A stretch of DNA of 64,000 nucleotides from Verrucomicrobiaceae bacterium (GCA_027486655.1 JAIXOR010000041.1:56647-120646); one strand, 5' to 3'. Shown: positions 7,874 through 17,446, counted from the stretch's first letter. Notes: generated by a model from the sequence alone, not told the origin. Numbers and translations are program-made.

Positions 7874-9955
7874 ATGAAAACCCGCCCACTGGCCGCCGCC
7901 ACACTCCTCGCCGTTCTGCTCAGCGCCGGCTGCAACAAATCCTCACCCGCCACCGAGAGGAAACTCGCCGAACTCGAACAACAGGCCGCCGACGCGAAAC
8001 GCAGGCAGCAGGAACTCGAAAAGGAACTCGCCGAGCAAAAACTCGCCGCCGAACGCGACGCCATCGAACGCGAACGCATGCGCATCGAGCAGGACCGCCT
8101 CGACATGGAGCGCCAGCAAGGCGAAGCCGCAGCGGCCGCCGCCGAAGAACTGCGCCGCCGCGAAGCCGAACTCGCCACCCGCGAAGGAAAGGTCGAACTC
8201 CTGAACTCCCAGCTCGAGACCAAGCAGGAAGAACTCGAGAAACGCGGCGAGGAACTCAGCGAAAAGGACCGCGAACTCGCCGGCCGCGAAGCGCTCGATG
8301 ACGCCAGGGAACGGACCCGCCCGGACGACACTCCCGCCGGCGACTACGGCATGTTTTACGAATCGCTCTCGCCCTACGGCTCCTGGTTCGAGACCCCGGA
8401 CTACGGGTATGTCTGGCAACCCGTGGTTGTTAGAAACGGATCGTGGCGCCCTTATCTCCACGGCCGCTGGGCCTGTACCGACCGCGGATGGACCTGGATG
8501 TCCGACGAGCCTTTCGGCTGGGCCACCTACCACTACGGCCGCTGGGCCCTCTGCCGTGGCTACGGCTGGGTGTGGGTGCCGGGTTCCGAGTGGGCTCCCT
8601 CATGGGTCTGCTGGCGCAGCAGCGGCAACCACGTCGGATGGGCTCCCCTGCCCCCGGAAACCCTCGCCTACCGCGGACGCTCGTGGGACTCCACCGTGGA
8701 AGCCTCGTTCGGCATCGGCGCACTCTGGTTCAACTTCGTGGAAACACGGAACTTCTGCGAACCGATCCACCACCACTGCCTGCCCTACACGCAGAACGAC
8801 ATCTACATCCACCAAACGGTCAACATCACCCACATCCATGTGAAGGACAACCGCGTGATCTGCGGCGGCCCCACCTACGGTGACATCGCCCGCCAGACCA
8901 AACGCAAGCCCCCGTTCTACCGGATCGAGGAAGACCGCAAGGCCCGCCCCGGCCACGATCCGATCCACATGCGATACCGGGTCGAGGAAGGCCGCCTGCG
9001 CGTCGCCCGGCCGGTCATCAGCTCCGACTGGGATGAAACCGTGAAACCCCGCCACATCAAGGGCCGCATCGAGTCCTTCGACGTCGAACGCAAGGAACCC
9101 TTGAAACCCGAAGTCCGCGACCTGGTCCGCCAGACCCGTGAACAAAACCGCAAAAAGACGCAGCAACCGGAAGATCCTCCCCGCGTCGATCGCCCGACCC
9201 GGGTGGAAGAACGACCGCTGCCCCGCCAACCGGATCCCACCCCGGGCAACCGCGAGGTGGCCGGACGTGACCCGAAACCCGTTTCCCCGAAGGCCGAATC
9301 TCGCACCGAAGAGCCTCGGGTCCAGGTGCTGCCAAAAGGCAACGAACCCAACGGCGGCAAGGGTCGCCGTGAAGAAGGCGGCATGACCCAGCAGGAAAAG
9401 AACAACGAAATCGCCGTCAAACTTCAGGAAGAACTCCGCCGCCAGAACGACAAGATCCGCGTGCTTCCCAAGGATGCCGGACCCGAAAAACCGGACCCGC
9501 TCCCCAGACCGGACAGCCGCAACGAAGCCACACGCAACGAACGGCAGGAACTCGAAAAACAGCGCGAAACGGAACGCCGGAACCAACTCGACAAACAACG
9601 CGAGACCGAACGCCAGCAGCGCATGGAGCAGGAACGCCAGCAACAGATCGAGGAAACCCGCCGCCAGCAGCAACGGGAAGCCGAGCGCCAACAACGCGAG
9701 GCCGAACGCCAGCAGCAACGGGAAATGGAGCGCCAGCAGCAACGGGAAGCCGAGCGGCAACAGCAGCAGATGGAAGAAGCCCGCCGCCAGCAGCAGCGCG
9801 AGATGGAACGCCAGCAACAGCGCGAAGCCGAGCGCCAGCAGCAGCGGATGGAGGAATCACGCCGCGAACAGCAACGCGAGGCGGAGCGTCAGCAGGAGCG
9901 ATCCCGCCAACAGCGCAGCGAGGAGGAACAACGAGGCCGCGGCAAAAACCGCTGA
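7874..9955 (+). CDS. Large lipoprotein, coiled coil + aromatic-rich DUF6600-like domain + E/Q/R tail
   Basis: The protein has 693 residues. The lipobox LLSAGC puts the lipidated Cys at position 20. Residues ~28-150 are a highly charged coiled coil. Residues ~157-255 are very rich in W, Y and G (SLSPYGSWFETPDYGYVWQP, then GRWACTDRGWTWMSDEPFGW and a similar GRWALCRGYGWVWVPGSEW), resembling the YXWV/DUF6600 family. Residues ~559-693 are low-complexity QQQREAER/QQQREMER repeats predicted to form a long single helix. The function is unknown; the layout suggests an envelope-anchored rod or scaffold. The ATG was chosen because it opens the lipoprotein signal. The preceding regulator gene ends 47 bp upstream. 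Confidence 0.78.
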   Translation: MKTRPLAAATLLAVLLSAGCNKSSPATERKLAELEQQAADAKRRQQELEKELAEQKLAAERDAIERERMRIEQDRLDMERQQGEAAAAAAEELRRREAELATREGKVELLNSQLETKQEELEKRGEELSEKDRELAGREALDDARERTRPDDTPAGDYGMFYESLSPYGSWFETPDYGYVWQPVVVRNGSWRPYLHGRWACTDRGWTWMSDEPFGWATYHYGRWALCRGYGWVWVPGSEWAPSWVCWRSSGNHVGWAPLPPETLAYRGRSWDSTVEASFGIGALWFNFVETRNFCEPIHHHCLPYTQNDIYIHQTVNITHIHVKDNRVICGGPTYGDIARQTKRKPPFYRIEEDRKARPGHDPIHMRYRVEEGRLRVARPVISSDWDETVKPRHIKGRIESFDVERKEPLKPEVRDLVRQTREQNRKKTQQPEDPPRVDRPTRVEERPLPRQPDPTPGNREVAGRDPKPVSPKAESRTEEPRVQVLPKGNEPNGGKGRREEGGMTQQEKNNEIAVKLQEELRRQNDKIRVLPKDAGPEKPDPLPRPDSRNEATRNERQELEKQRETERRNQLDKQRETERQQRMEQERQQQIEETRRQQQREAERQQREAERQQQREMERQQQREAERQQQQMEEARRQQQREMERQQQREAERQQQRMEESRREQQREAERQQERSRQQRSEEEQRGRGKNR

Positions 9956-9980
9956 GACCATCCAGGGCCCGGCCAGACGA

Positions 9981-10008
9981 TTGACCCCGGCCGCCCATCC
10001 GCTACGCT
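9981..10008 (+). promoter_or_regulatory. Putative sigma-70 promoter for the flavoprotein gene
   Basis: TTGACC, 16 bp, then TACGCT, 18 bp before the ATG at 10027. The match is by eye. Confidence 0.45.
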
Positions 10009-10026
10009 GGGGCCTTCTCTAACAAA

Positions 10027-11232
10027 ATGTCCCAGAGGCTCCAGCTCGCTGTCATCGGCGGAGGCCCCGCCGGCCTGCGCGCCGCGGAGTGCGCCTCCGC
10101 CTGCGGCGTTCAGGTCAGCCTGTTCGATGGCAAGCCTTCGGTGGGCCGCAAGTTCCTCGTCGCGGGCAAGGGCGGGCTCAACCTCACCCACGGCGAGGCC
10201 ATGGACCGCTTTACCCGCCGCTATCCGGAAACTCGGGAGCATCCCGGCCTATGGCAGTCGCTGCTGGAGGACTTCAGCCCGCAAGCCTCGCGGGACTGGG
10301 CGGCCGGCCTCGGAGTGGAGACCTTCGAGGCGCGCACCGGCCGCGTGTATCCCCGGGCCATGAAGGCCGCACCGCTCCTCCGCTCGTGGATCGCACGCTT
10401 GAAGAAATCCGGCGTCCGTTTCGAAATGAATCACCGTCTCACCGCGCTCTCGCCCGGCGCTCCCCACCGGATCTCGTTTGCCAACGGAACATCCTTCGAG
10501 GCGGATGCCGTGATTATCGCCCTGGGCGGAGGATCCTGGCCGCAAACCGGATCCGACGGCTCATGGATCGATCTCCTCCGTCAGACGGAAATCACCTGCC
10601 ACCCGCTCGCCCCCGCCAACTGCGGATGGGAATGCCCGTGGCCTCCGGAGGTCCTCGCAGCGGCTGAAGGCCGCCCTCTCAAGAACATCGAGGTCTCGGC
10701 CGGCGCCATGAAGGTTTCCGGCGAACTCCTCGTCACCCGCTACGGATTCGAGGGGGGTGCGATCTATCAGTTAGGTCCGGAGCTCCGCGCGATGAGCCAT
10801 CCCGCGATCGCCATCGACTTCAAGCCGACCTTCTCCATCGAACAACTGGTGGCCCGCATGGAATCCGTGAAACGCCAGCACCTCGAACAGGCGAAGATCC
10901 GCTGGAAACTGCCGGACGCCGCCGTGGCCATTCTCTCACGGACCTCCTGGAGCGACTCACACCGTCTCGCCACCGAAGTGAAACACTGCGTCATCCCCCT
11001 CGACGGGCCGCGACCGATTGCCGAAGCGATTTCTTCCGCAGGCGGTGTGTGCTGGAGGGAACTGGACGATCGCCTCATGCTCAAACGATTCCCGGGCTGC
11101 TTTCTAGCCGGAGAAATGATCGACTGGGAAGCCCCGACCGGCGGTTATCTCATGCAGGGCTGCCTCGCCACCGGAACCCGTGCAGGCAAGGCCGCCGCCG
11201 ATTGGCTCCACTCGGCCGGGATCGTGCCCTGA
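10027..11232 (+). CDS. HI0933/YhiN-type flavoprotein (TIGR03862-like)
   Basis: The 401 residues open with a dinucleotide-binding strand-loop (LAVIGGGPAGLRAAE), followed by GRKFLVAGKGGLNLTHGE, the signature of the BaiN/HI0933-like FAD-dependent oxidoreductases. A second FAD-contact segment near the C-terminus reads FLAGEMIDWEAPTGGYLMQG. The reaction is not established for this subgroup. It stands alone, with 178 featureless bp behind it (11233-11410) before the convergent HlyD-like gene. Confidence 0.85.
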   Translation: MSQRLQLAVIGGGPAGLRAAECASACGVQVSLFDGKPSVGRKFLVAGKGGLNLTHGEAMDRFTRRYPETREHPGLWQSLLEDFSPQASRDWAAGLGVETFEARTGRVYPRAMKAAPLLRSWIARLKKSGVRFEMNHRLTALSPGAPHRISFANGTSFEADAVIIALGGGSWPQTGSDGSWIDLLRQTEITCHPLAPANCGWECPWPPEVLAAAEGRPLKNIEVSAGAMKVSGELLVTRYGFEGGAIYQLGPELRAMSHPAIAIDFKPTFSIEQLVARMESVKRQHLEQAKIRWKLPDAAVAILSRTSWSDSHRLATEVKHCVIPLDGPRPIAEAISSAGGVCWRELDDRLMLKRFPGCFLAGEMIDWEAPTGGYLMQGCLATGTRAGKAAADWLHSAGIVP

Positions 11233-11410
11233 TTTCAACGATCGCTTCCATCGACGAATCATATCGATCGGAAAAGTTGGGCCGCCGTCGCTCCGAGCCG
11301 CATCGTGGCATGAACGCGGAGCGGTGGCCGCCCGGAAATTCCGTGCGTCACATGGACCTATGTGAAACGCCACAGAAGGCCGAATTGTTTCAACTTCCTG
11401 CGGAAATCCT

Positions 11411-12313
11411 TCAACGCTCCCTCGCGGAATCCGCGAGCTCCGGCAGCAGCACATCAAACTTCATGCCACTCAACTTCGGCCTCACCGCCGCGGGAAAATC
11501 CACCGCCTTCACCAACAGACGGATGATCTTCCGGCCCGTCTCCCGCGGATCATCGATCACGCTGTCCACCAGGCCTTTGCTCACCGACTTGCCATCCGCC
11601 GTGCGGATCGGAAGCGAGGCCTTGTCGATGGCGGCCTGCGCCATCTCCGCAGGAACCGTCACCGGGATCGAAAATGTGCTTTCATTGCTCACCGTGAATG
11701 CGTGCGTCGCAAAGTTCACCGACTTGCCCGGCTCCACCAGCACTTCGGAAACCACGCCGTCCACCGGCGAGCGGAAGAAGCGTTTCTCATACTGGGACTT
11801 CCAGTATTCGTATTGGATGCGCTGGGCATCTTCCGCATCCATCTGCACCTCGTAGTTGGAGTGATACATCTTCTCCATGGCCATCGCCCAGTCGAGTCGC
11901 GAGCGTTCGGCGCTGCGGCGACGCACGGCGGCCTCAGTCTCCTCGCGGGTCACCGTCCAGGCCTCGGCCTGCCCGCGCGCGGCATCGACGTTTGCCTTGG
12001 AGCGCATGACGTGTTCCGCGAGGTCCAGTTGGAGCTTGGTCGAGTCCAGCTCGGTATGACCGAGCACCTGCCCCTTGCGCACCGTATCCCCGGGTTTCAC
12101 GAAAACCTCGACCATCACACCCGGTGCAGCCGCCCGCACTTTCTCCACCACCCGGGTCGCCCCGGCGGATTCGAACAACATCATGTCGCCCGCCTGGCTC
12201 GCATAGGGAATCTGACTCCACGAGGGCACCGCGGAAATCAACAACACGGCGGCGATGGAGATCACTCCGCTCAGGCACCGACCGTTGGGGGACTGGGGCA
12301 TGCTTGCGCTCAT
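11411..12313 (-). CDS. HlyD/RND-type periplasmic adaptor-like protein, orphan
   Basis: The 300 residues begin with an N-terminal signal or anchor (VISIAAVLLISAVPSWSQ). A biotinyl-lipoyl-like half motif follows (APGVMVEVFVKPGDTVRKGQ), then a helical hairpin with many A, R and E, then the second lipoyl half (RFFRSPVDGVVSEVLVEPGK). This is the fold of membrane-fusion adaptors of efflux pumps. No inner-membrane pump or outer-membrane channel gene is adjacent, so the partner is unknown. ATG 12313 was chosen; ATG 12301 is also possible. It diverges from the rhomboid gene. Confidence 0.75.
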   Translation of the reverse strand: MSASMPQSPNGRCLSGVISIAAVLLISAVPSWSQIPYASQAGDMMLFESAGATRVVEKVRAAAPGVMVEVFVKPGDTVRKGQVLGHTELDSTKLQLDLAEHVMRSKANVDAARGQAEAWTVTREETEAAVRRRSAERSRLDWAMAMEKMYHSNYEVQMDAEDAQRIQYEYWKSQYEKRFFRSPVDGVVSEVLVEPGKSVNFATHAFTVSNESTFSIPVTVPAEMAQAAIDKASLPIRTADGKSVSKGLVDSVIDDPRETGRKIIRLLVKAVDFPAAVRPKLSGMKFDVLLPELADSARER

Positions 12314-12362
12314 GATGCACCGGATACGCCCACGCTTCCCGCGACCTTTCACGCCGCAGCCC

Positions 12363-12391
12363 TTGCCGCGGACCGCAGCGCATGCTAACCC
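12363..12391 (+). promoter_or_regulatory. Putative promoter placing the rhomboid transcript start at its ATG
   Basis: TTGCCG, 17 bp, TAACCC, then only 8 bp to the ATG at 12400. If real, transcription starts at or next to the start codon. It also argues against the in-frame ATG at 12382, which lies upstream of the -10 box. Confidence 0.4.
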
Positions 12392-12399
12392 ACCTCCAC

Positions 12400-13302
12400 A
12401 TGGGCATCGCAGACAGGGACTATGAACGCCAGCCGCCACGCGGATACGGCGGCTTCACTCACGGCCTCACGCCCGCCGTCAAATGGCTGATGATCGCCAA
12501 CGTCGGCATCTTCCTCATCGATTACGTGCTCCTCCCCTTGGCGCTGGGGCTGCGCATCGATGACTTCCGCCGCCCTCCTCTCGTCACCTGGGGAGCCTTC
12601 GCCGTGGAGTCCGCCATTCACGAGTTCCGCATCTGGGAATTCATCACCTTCCAGTTCCTGCACGACAGCGTGGGCCACCTGCTTTTCAACTCGCTGGGCC
12701 TTTTCTTCTTCGGTCCCTGGCTCGAGCGCTGGTGGGGATCCCGGAAGTTTCTCGGCTTCTATCTCGCCTGCGGTTGCGGTGGCGCCGCTTTCTTCACGCT
12801 GCTGTCCTACCTCGGCGTGCTGCCCGGCGGAATGCGCTCCGCATTGGTCGGCGCTTCCGCAGGCATCTATGGCATCTTCATCGGCGTCGCCGTCATCGCG
12901 CCCGGACTTCGGGTCGCCCTGCTCTTTCCTCCGATCGAACTCTCGATGCGGCAACTCGCCATCGCCATGCTCTCCATCTCGGTGGTCATCATCGCCGTCG
13001 GGTTCGGCAACAACGAGGGCGGCGAAGCCGGCCACCTCGGCGGGGCCATCGCCGGCTTCCTGCTCATGCGCTACCCATGGCTGTTAGGAAACCCGTGGGA
13101 CTCACCGGCCCGGGGTGGTTCCAAACGGTCCACACCCCCACGCGAGCCGAAACTCAGGCCGCGCACCCAGCTCCCCTTCGCCTCGAATCCGGAAGTCGAC
13201 CGCATTCTCGACAAGATCTCCCGCGAGGGCATCCACAGCATCACCCCCGAGGAACGTGAGATCCTCGAAACCGAATCCAAACGCCAATCCAAGAACCCAT
13301 GA
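12400..13302 (+). CDS. Rhomboid-family intramembrane serine protease
   Basis: The 300 residues include about six membrane helices. The catalytic Ser is in GASAGIYG (Ser153) and the catalytic His in AGHLGG (His212), with the usual HLLFNSLGLFFFGPWLE segment in helix 2. It would cleave membrane-spanning substrates. The soluble C-terminal extension of ~75 residues ends with a short acidic motif (SITPEEREIL) seen in many rhomboids. The start at 12400 (MGIADRDYE) is preferred over 12382 because of the promoter position. It overlaps mazG by 4 bp (ATGA). Confidence 0.87.
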   Translation: MGIADRDYERQPPRGYGGFTHGLTPAVKWLMIANVGIFLIDYVLLPLALGLRIDDFRRPPLVTWGAFAVESAIHEFRIWEFITFQFLHDSVGHLLFNSLGLFFFGPWLERWWGSRKFLGFYLACGCGGAAFFTLLSYLGVLPGGMRSALVGASAGIYGIFIGVAVIAPGLRVALLFPPIELSMRQLAIAMLSISVVIIAVGFGNNEGGEAGHLGGAIAGFLLMRYPWLLGNPWDSPARGGSKRSTPPREPKLRPRTQLPFASNPEVDRILDKISREGIHSITPEEREILETESKRQSKNP

Positions 13303-14099
13303 ACGATGCGGAAATGATCGATTGCCCCGAGGCCGGAAAACAACTGGCCCGGCTGCGCGCCATCATGCACCGGCTGCGTGCCCCCGGCGGCTGCCCCTGG
13401 GATGCCGAGCAAACCCACGAATCCCTCGTCACCAACCTCATCGAGGAAACCTACGAGACCGTGGACACCATCCGCCGCGCCGATCACGAGCACCTCAAGG
13501 AGGAACTCGGCGACCTGCTCCTCCAGGTGATCTTCCACTCCGAACTCGCCGAGGAAGCCGGCCGCTTCAACCTCGACGACGTCGCCCGCGGCATCAGTGA
13601 CAAACTCGTCCGCCGCCACCCCCATGTCTTTTCGCAAAGCGACGCCGCCACCTCCGACGAGGTGCTCAAGCAGTGGGACGAAATCAAACGCGCGGAAAAA
13701 GGCGACCAGCGCAAACCCTTCCTCCATGGCGTCGGCAAAGGCCTGCCCGCCCTCGTCCGCGCCGCCAAACTTCAGAAAAAAGCCGCTAAAACCGGCTTCG
13801 ACTGGCCCGATGAACACGGCGTCATGGCCAAGATCCAAGAGGAAACCCAGGAACTTGAAGAAGCCCTCCAAGCCCGGGACCCCAAGGCCATCGATGAAGA
13901 ACTTGGCGACCTCCTTTTCTCCGTCGTCAACCTCGCCCGCTTCCGCCAACTCGATCCGGAAGTCCTCATGGCCAGTGCCAACGCCAAGTTCGAACGCCGC
14001 TTCGATCTCATGGAACAATCCCTCACCGCCCAGGGACTCACCCTCGAAGCCGCCTCCATCACCGAAATGGAAGCCGCCTGGCAAGCAGCGAAAAGGTGA
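13299..14099 (+). CDS. mazG: Nucleoside triphosphate pyrophosphohydrolase MazG
   Basis: The 266 residues match the length of E. coli MazG (263). Two tandem MazG domains are visible. The first carries GGCPWDAEQTHESL, EETYETVD and EELGDLLLQVIFH; the second carries KIQEETQELEEAL and EELGDLLFSVVNLAR. The EExxE metal sites are intact. It hydrolyses NTPs to NMP and pyrophosphate and helps clear aberrant nucleotides. The start overlaps the rhomboid stop (ATGA), so the two are translationally coupled. Confidence 0.95.
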   Translation: MNDAEMIDCPEAGKQLARLRAIMHRLRAPGGCPWDAEQTHESLVTNLIEETYETVDTIRRADHEHLKEELGDLLLQVIFHSELAEEAGRFNLDDVARGISDKLVRRHPHVFSQSDAATSDEVLKQWDEIKRAEKGDQRKPFLHGVGKGLPALVRAAKLQKKAAKTGFDWPDEHGVMAKIQEETQELEEALQARDPKAIDEELGDLLFSVVNLARFRQLDPEVLMASANAKFERRFDLMEQSLTAQGLTLEAASITEMEAAWQAAKR

Positions 14100-14175
14100 G
14101 CTCGGAAGCGCCAAGACCGCACGAATCCGCAGCCTGAAGAGTCCGTCGAACGTCGGTCATTCGCCTATCAGGCGG

Positions 14176-14310
14176 TCACCAGGGACGTTCCAAGGATTCC
14201 CTGGCAGCCACACGGTTGAGGACTTCCGAACAGCTTTCCCAGTTGATGCTGGCGATCTGGTTGTATCTCGCATCGAAGGGGTGCTTCTGCGTTCCGATGC
14301 ACTTCCGCTC
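14176..14310 (-). pseudogene. Possible gene remnant (44 sense codons, no start)
   Basis: On the minus strand an open stretch with no start codon follows a TAG at 14311-14313 and ends in TGA. It encodes a protein-like tail containing CIGTQKHPFDARYNQIASIN and ending in SLERPW. The composition (N, W, Y, Q, H) is unlike the arginine/proline-rich shadow frames of this genome. It sits between mazG and tRNA-Ile and could be a decayed gene end. The remaining bases from 14100 to 14364 show nothing else. Confidence 0.3.
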
Positions 14311-14364
14311 CTATCCATGCATGCGAGAACTCCCTGATGTGCTCATACTGAGCATTCTGGAAGG

Positions 14365-14439
<75 letters not shown>

Positions 14440-14515
14440 TAAGGGCGGGACGCTAGGGAAGCGCGCCGCCGAAGACAAGGCCTAAGGAGGGAGGGGGCGA
14501 GTGGTGACGTCTGGA

Positions 14516-15712
14516 TCAGATCACGCCGAGTTCCTTGCCGGTTTTGACAAAGGCGTCGATGCCTCGATCGAGTTGTTCGCGGGTGTGGGCGGCGCTGATC
14601 TGGGTGCGGATGCGGGCTTTGCCCTGGGGGACGACGGGATAGAAGAAGCCCATCGCGTAAACGCCGTGATCGAGGAGTTTTTCCGAGAATTTCTGGGAGA
14701 GCGCGGCATCGCCGAGCATCACGGGAGAGATCGGGTGGTCCTGACCGGCGATGGTGAATCCGGTCTGCGCCATCGCGGTGCGGAAGTAGCGGGTGTTTTC
14801 CTTCACCTGGTCGGCAAAGGAGGTGGAGGCTTCCAGCATCTCGAAGACCTTGAGGGAGGCGGCGACGATGGGTGGGGCGATGGTGTTGGAGAACAGGTAG
14901 GGCCGGGAGCGCTGGCGGAGGAGATCGATGACTTCCTTTTTGCCGGAGGTGTAGCCGCCGGAGGCTCCGCCGAGGGCTTTGCCGAGGGTGCCTGTGGTGA
15001 GATCGATCTTGCCGAAGAGCCCGCAGTGTTCGTGGGTGCCACGGCCGCGCGCGCCAAGGAAGCCGGTGGCGTGGCATTCGTCGAAGTGGACCATGGCGTT
15101 GTAGCGGGTGGCGAGTTCGTGCACCTTGTCGAGCTGCGCGATGATGCCGTCCATGGAGAACACCCCGTCGGTGGTGATGAGTTTGAAGCGCGCGCCGGCG
15201 GCATCCGCCTCGCGGAGCCTGGCTTCGAGATCGGCCATGTCGTTGTTCTCGTAGCGGTAGCGTTTCGCCTTGCAGAGGCGCACGCCGTCGATGATCGAGG
15301 CATGGTTGAGCGAGTCCGAGATCACCGCGTCCTCGGGGCCTAACAGGACCTCGAAGAGCCCGCCATTGGCATCGAAGCAGGAGGGGTAGAGGATGGTGTC
15401 CTCGGTGCCGAGGAAGCGGGAGATGGCTTCTTCGAGTTGTTTGTGGAGCGTCTGGGTGCCGCAGATGAAGCGGACGGAAGCCATGCCGAAGCCCCAGCGT
15501 TCGAGGGCATCGCGGGCGGCGGCGAGCACCTCGGGATGGTCGGCGAGGCCGAGGTAGTTGTTGGCGCACAGGTTGATGACGCTGCGCCCGTCCTTGAGGC
15601 GGACGGTGGAGTTCTGGGGCGAGTCGATGAGTCGCTCGCGTTTGTAGAGACCGGCGGACTCGATTTCCGCGAGGGTCGATTGAAGAGACTGAAGCAGATT
15701 TTCCGAAAACAT
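14516..15712 (-). CDS. kbl: Glycine C-acetyltransferase (2-amino-3-ketobutyrate CoA ligase)
   Basis: The 398 residues match Kbl length. This alpha-oxoamine synthase family PLP enzyme shows the PLP lysine in [15 protein letters not shown], the [12 protein letters not shown] aspartate segment and [12 protein letters not shown] near the N-terminus. It converts 2-amino-3-oxobutyrate and CoA to glycine and acetyl-CoA in threonine breakdown. The usual partner threonine dehydrogenase (tdh) is not adjacent. BioF is the main alternative, but the N-terminus and the DSPQ motif favour Kbl. Confidence 0.92.
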   Translation of the reverse strand: MFSENLLQSLQSTLAEIESAGLYKRERLIDSPQNSTVRLKDGRSVINLCANNYLGLADHPEVLAAARDALERWGFGMASVRFICGTQTLHKQLEEAISRFLGTEDTILYPSCFDANGGLFEVLLGPEDAVISDSLNHASIIDGVRLCKAKRYRYENNDMADLEARLREADAAGARFKLITTDGVFSMDGIIAQLDKVHELATRYNAMVHFDECHATGFLGARGRGTHEHCGLFGKIDLTTGTLGKALGGASGGYTSGKKEVIDLLRQRSRPYLFSNTIAPPIVAASLKVFEMLEASTSFADQVKENTRYFRTAMAQTGFTIAGQDHPISPVMLGDAALSQKFSEKLLDHGVYAMGFFYPVVPQGKARIRTQISAAHTREQLDRGIDAFVKTGKELGVI

Positions 15713-15775
15713 GACGCGGCAATCCTGTACGGCGGAGACTGGCTTGAAAACCGGGAATTTCCCGAAACCAGGGCC

Positions 15776-16675
15776 TCAGGCAGGTTCCGCGGAGCGCAGC
15801 GTGAGCAGGCCGATTTCCGGTGGGCAGGCAAAGCGGACGCGCAGGCCGGTGGTGCCCATGCCGCGGGTGACGAAGAGCCGGGAGTCTCCGCGCTCGTAGC
15901 AGCCGTGGATGTATTTCTCGCCGAGTTTCACCTTGGCCGGGGCATAGCCGAGGACGGGCACGCGGCATTGGCCGCCGTGGGTGTGCCCGGAGAGTTGGAG
16001 CTGGACCGGGCGGTGGCGGGTGAGATCGTCGAAGTAATCCGGCTCGTGGACCAGGGCGATGACCGGCGTTTGCGGACGGATTCCCCGCAGGGTCTTTGCG
16101 GGATCGGGTTTGCCGAGCCAGATGTGGTCGGTGGCGGCGATCGCAAGGGTCTCCCCGCGGATGCGGAGGGCGCTGTGGCGGTTCACCAACAGCGGGATAC
16201 CGGCTTTTTCGAAGCCCTTGCGGATGAGGGACGCCTTGCCGGTCCAGCCATCGTGGTTGCCCATGGAGGCGAAGACCCCGTGGGCGGGCGCGAGGTGCTT
16301 GAGGAGGTCCAGCAAGGGATCGAGCACGGCCGGATCCGCGTCGATGAAATCACCGGGAAGTGCGACCAGATCGGGTTTCTCAAGGTTGAGGCGCTCCACG
16401 GCGGCCTTCACCAGCGGTCCGTCCTGGTCCGGCTTGAAGTGGAAATCCGCCATCACCCCGACGCGCAGGCCGTCGAGAGCAGCGGGCAACCGGGGGCAGA
16501 GGATGCTTTCGCGGGACACGCTCAAGCGGCCGGGTTCGATCCAGAAGGCGTCCGCGGCGCAGGCGGCGGCTCCACCGAAGAGCAAGCCGAGGGCGCGCCG
16601 ACGGTGGATTCGCGGGCTCGTAGGGGCGGAAGGGACAGCGGTGATTTCCTGATCCATCGTGGCATCGAGATTCAC
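15776..16675 (-). CDS. Tat-exported calcineurin-like metallophosphoesterase (YkuE-like)
   Basis: The 299 residues begin with a twin-arginine-like signal (HRRRALGLLFGG), suggesting folded export. Metal-binding motifs follow in order: VMADFHFKP, LPGDFIDAD, GNHDGW and SGHTHGGQ. This is the YkuE/YaeI-like phosphoesterase subfamily; the substrate is unknown (related enzymes act on lipids or nucleotides). An alternative start is the ATG at 16657. The convergent-free spacing to the next phosphoesterase is 48 bp, so co-transcription is likely. Confidence 0.85.
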   Translation of the reverse strand: MNLDATMDQEITAVPSAPTSPRIHRRRALGLLFGGAAACAADAFWIEPGRLSVSRESILCPRLPAALDGLRVGVMADFHFKPDQDGPLVKAAVERLNLEKPDLVALPGDFIDADPAVLDPLLDLLKHLAPAHGVFASMGNHDGWTGKASLIRKGFEKAGIPLLVNRHSALRIRGETLAIAATDHIWLGKPDPAKTLRGIRPQTPVIALVHEPDYFDDLTRHRPVQLQLSGHTHGGQCRVPVLGYAPAKVKLGEKYIHGCYERGDSRLFVTRGMGTTGLRVRFACPPEIGLLTLRSAEPA

Positions 16676-16723
16676 GACCGTGAACAGCGGATGAAGGCTG
16701 CATGAAAAACCCGGGCAGCGGGC

Positions 16724-17446
16724 TCACCTTCCCTCGGCAATCCGCTCGGCGAGCATCTGGGGCAAACCGGCTGCGAGGATCTTCCGCTGGGTGGTGGCGA
16801 TGTCATACTCGACGCGCCGGAAGACGATCAGCTTGTGCTCGAGATCGTAGATCGCGTAGCAGCCGCGCCAGTCGCCGTCGCGGGGCTGGCCGACCGAGCC
16901 GATGTTGATGAAATACTTGGCGCCGTCCTCGATCTCCACCGACTCGGCGGGCACCTCGACCACCTTGTCCGTCTTCACGTAAACACGGGGCACGTGGGTA
17001 TGCCCGTGGAAGCAGATCTGGGTGAACTGATAGGAAAAATTCGACATCGCGTCGAAGCGGTTGGTCACGTAGTTCCAGTGCGCCGGTTGGTCGAGCGTGC
17101 TGTGAACCACGGTGAAATCCGAGACCTGGCGGACCATTCGCAGGCGGCGCAGCCACTGGCGTTGTTCGTCGCTGAGTTGCTGGCGCGTCCATTCGAGCGC
17201 GGCGGCGGCCACCGGGTTCATGCTTTCCAGCGAGTGGGATCCGGAGGCGTCTTCGTCGTGATTTCCCTTCACGGTCGGGCAATCCATGGCCCTGACCCGC
17301 TCCAGGCAGGCGGCCGGGTCCGCATTGTAGCCGACGATGTCACCCATGCAGACGTAGTCGGTCACATCCTGCTTCGCGGCATCCTCGAGAACGGCCTCGA
17401 GGGCTTCGAGATTGGCATGAATGTCACCGAAGAGAGCGATCCGCAT
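16724..17446 (-). CDS. Cytoplasmic metallophosphoesterase (YfcE/DODA-type)
   Basis: The 240 residues have no signal sequence. The motifs are FGDIHANLEALEAVL, CMGDIVGYNADP, VKGNHDED and FHGHTHVPRV, then INIGSVGQPRDGD, which defines the bacterial diadenosine-tetraphosphatase-like/phosphodiesterase group. It probably hydrolyses a phosphodiester or protein-phosphate in the cytoplasm. It lies upstream of the Tat-exported phosphoesterase on the same strand, but the two are only distant relatives, not a recent duplication. Confidence 0.85.
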   Translation of the reverse strand: MRIALFGDIHANLEALEAVLEDAAKQDVTDYVCMGDIVGYNADPAACLERVRAMDCPTVKGNHDEDASGSHSLESMNPVAAAALEWTRQQLSDEQRQWLRRLRMVRQVSDFTVVHSTLDQPAHWNYVTNRFDAMSNFSYQFTQICFHGHTHVPRVYVKTDKVVEVPAESVEIEDGAKYFINIGSVGQPRDGDWRGCYAIYDLEHKLIVFRRVEYDIATTQRKILAAGLPQMLAERIAEGR

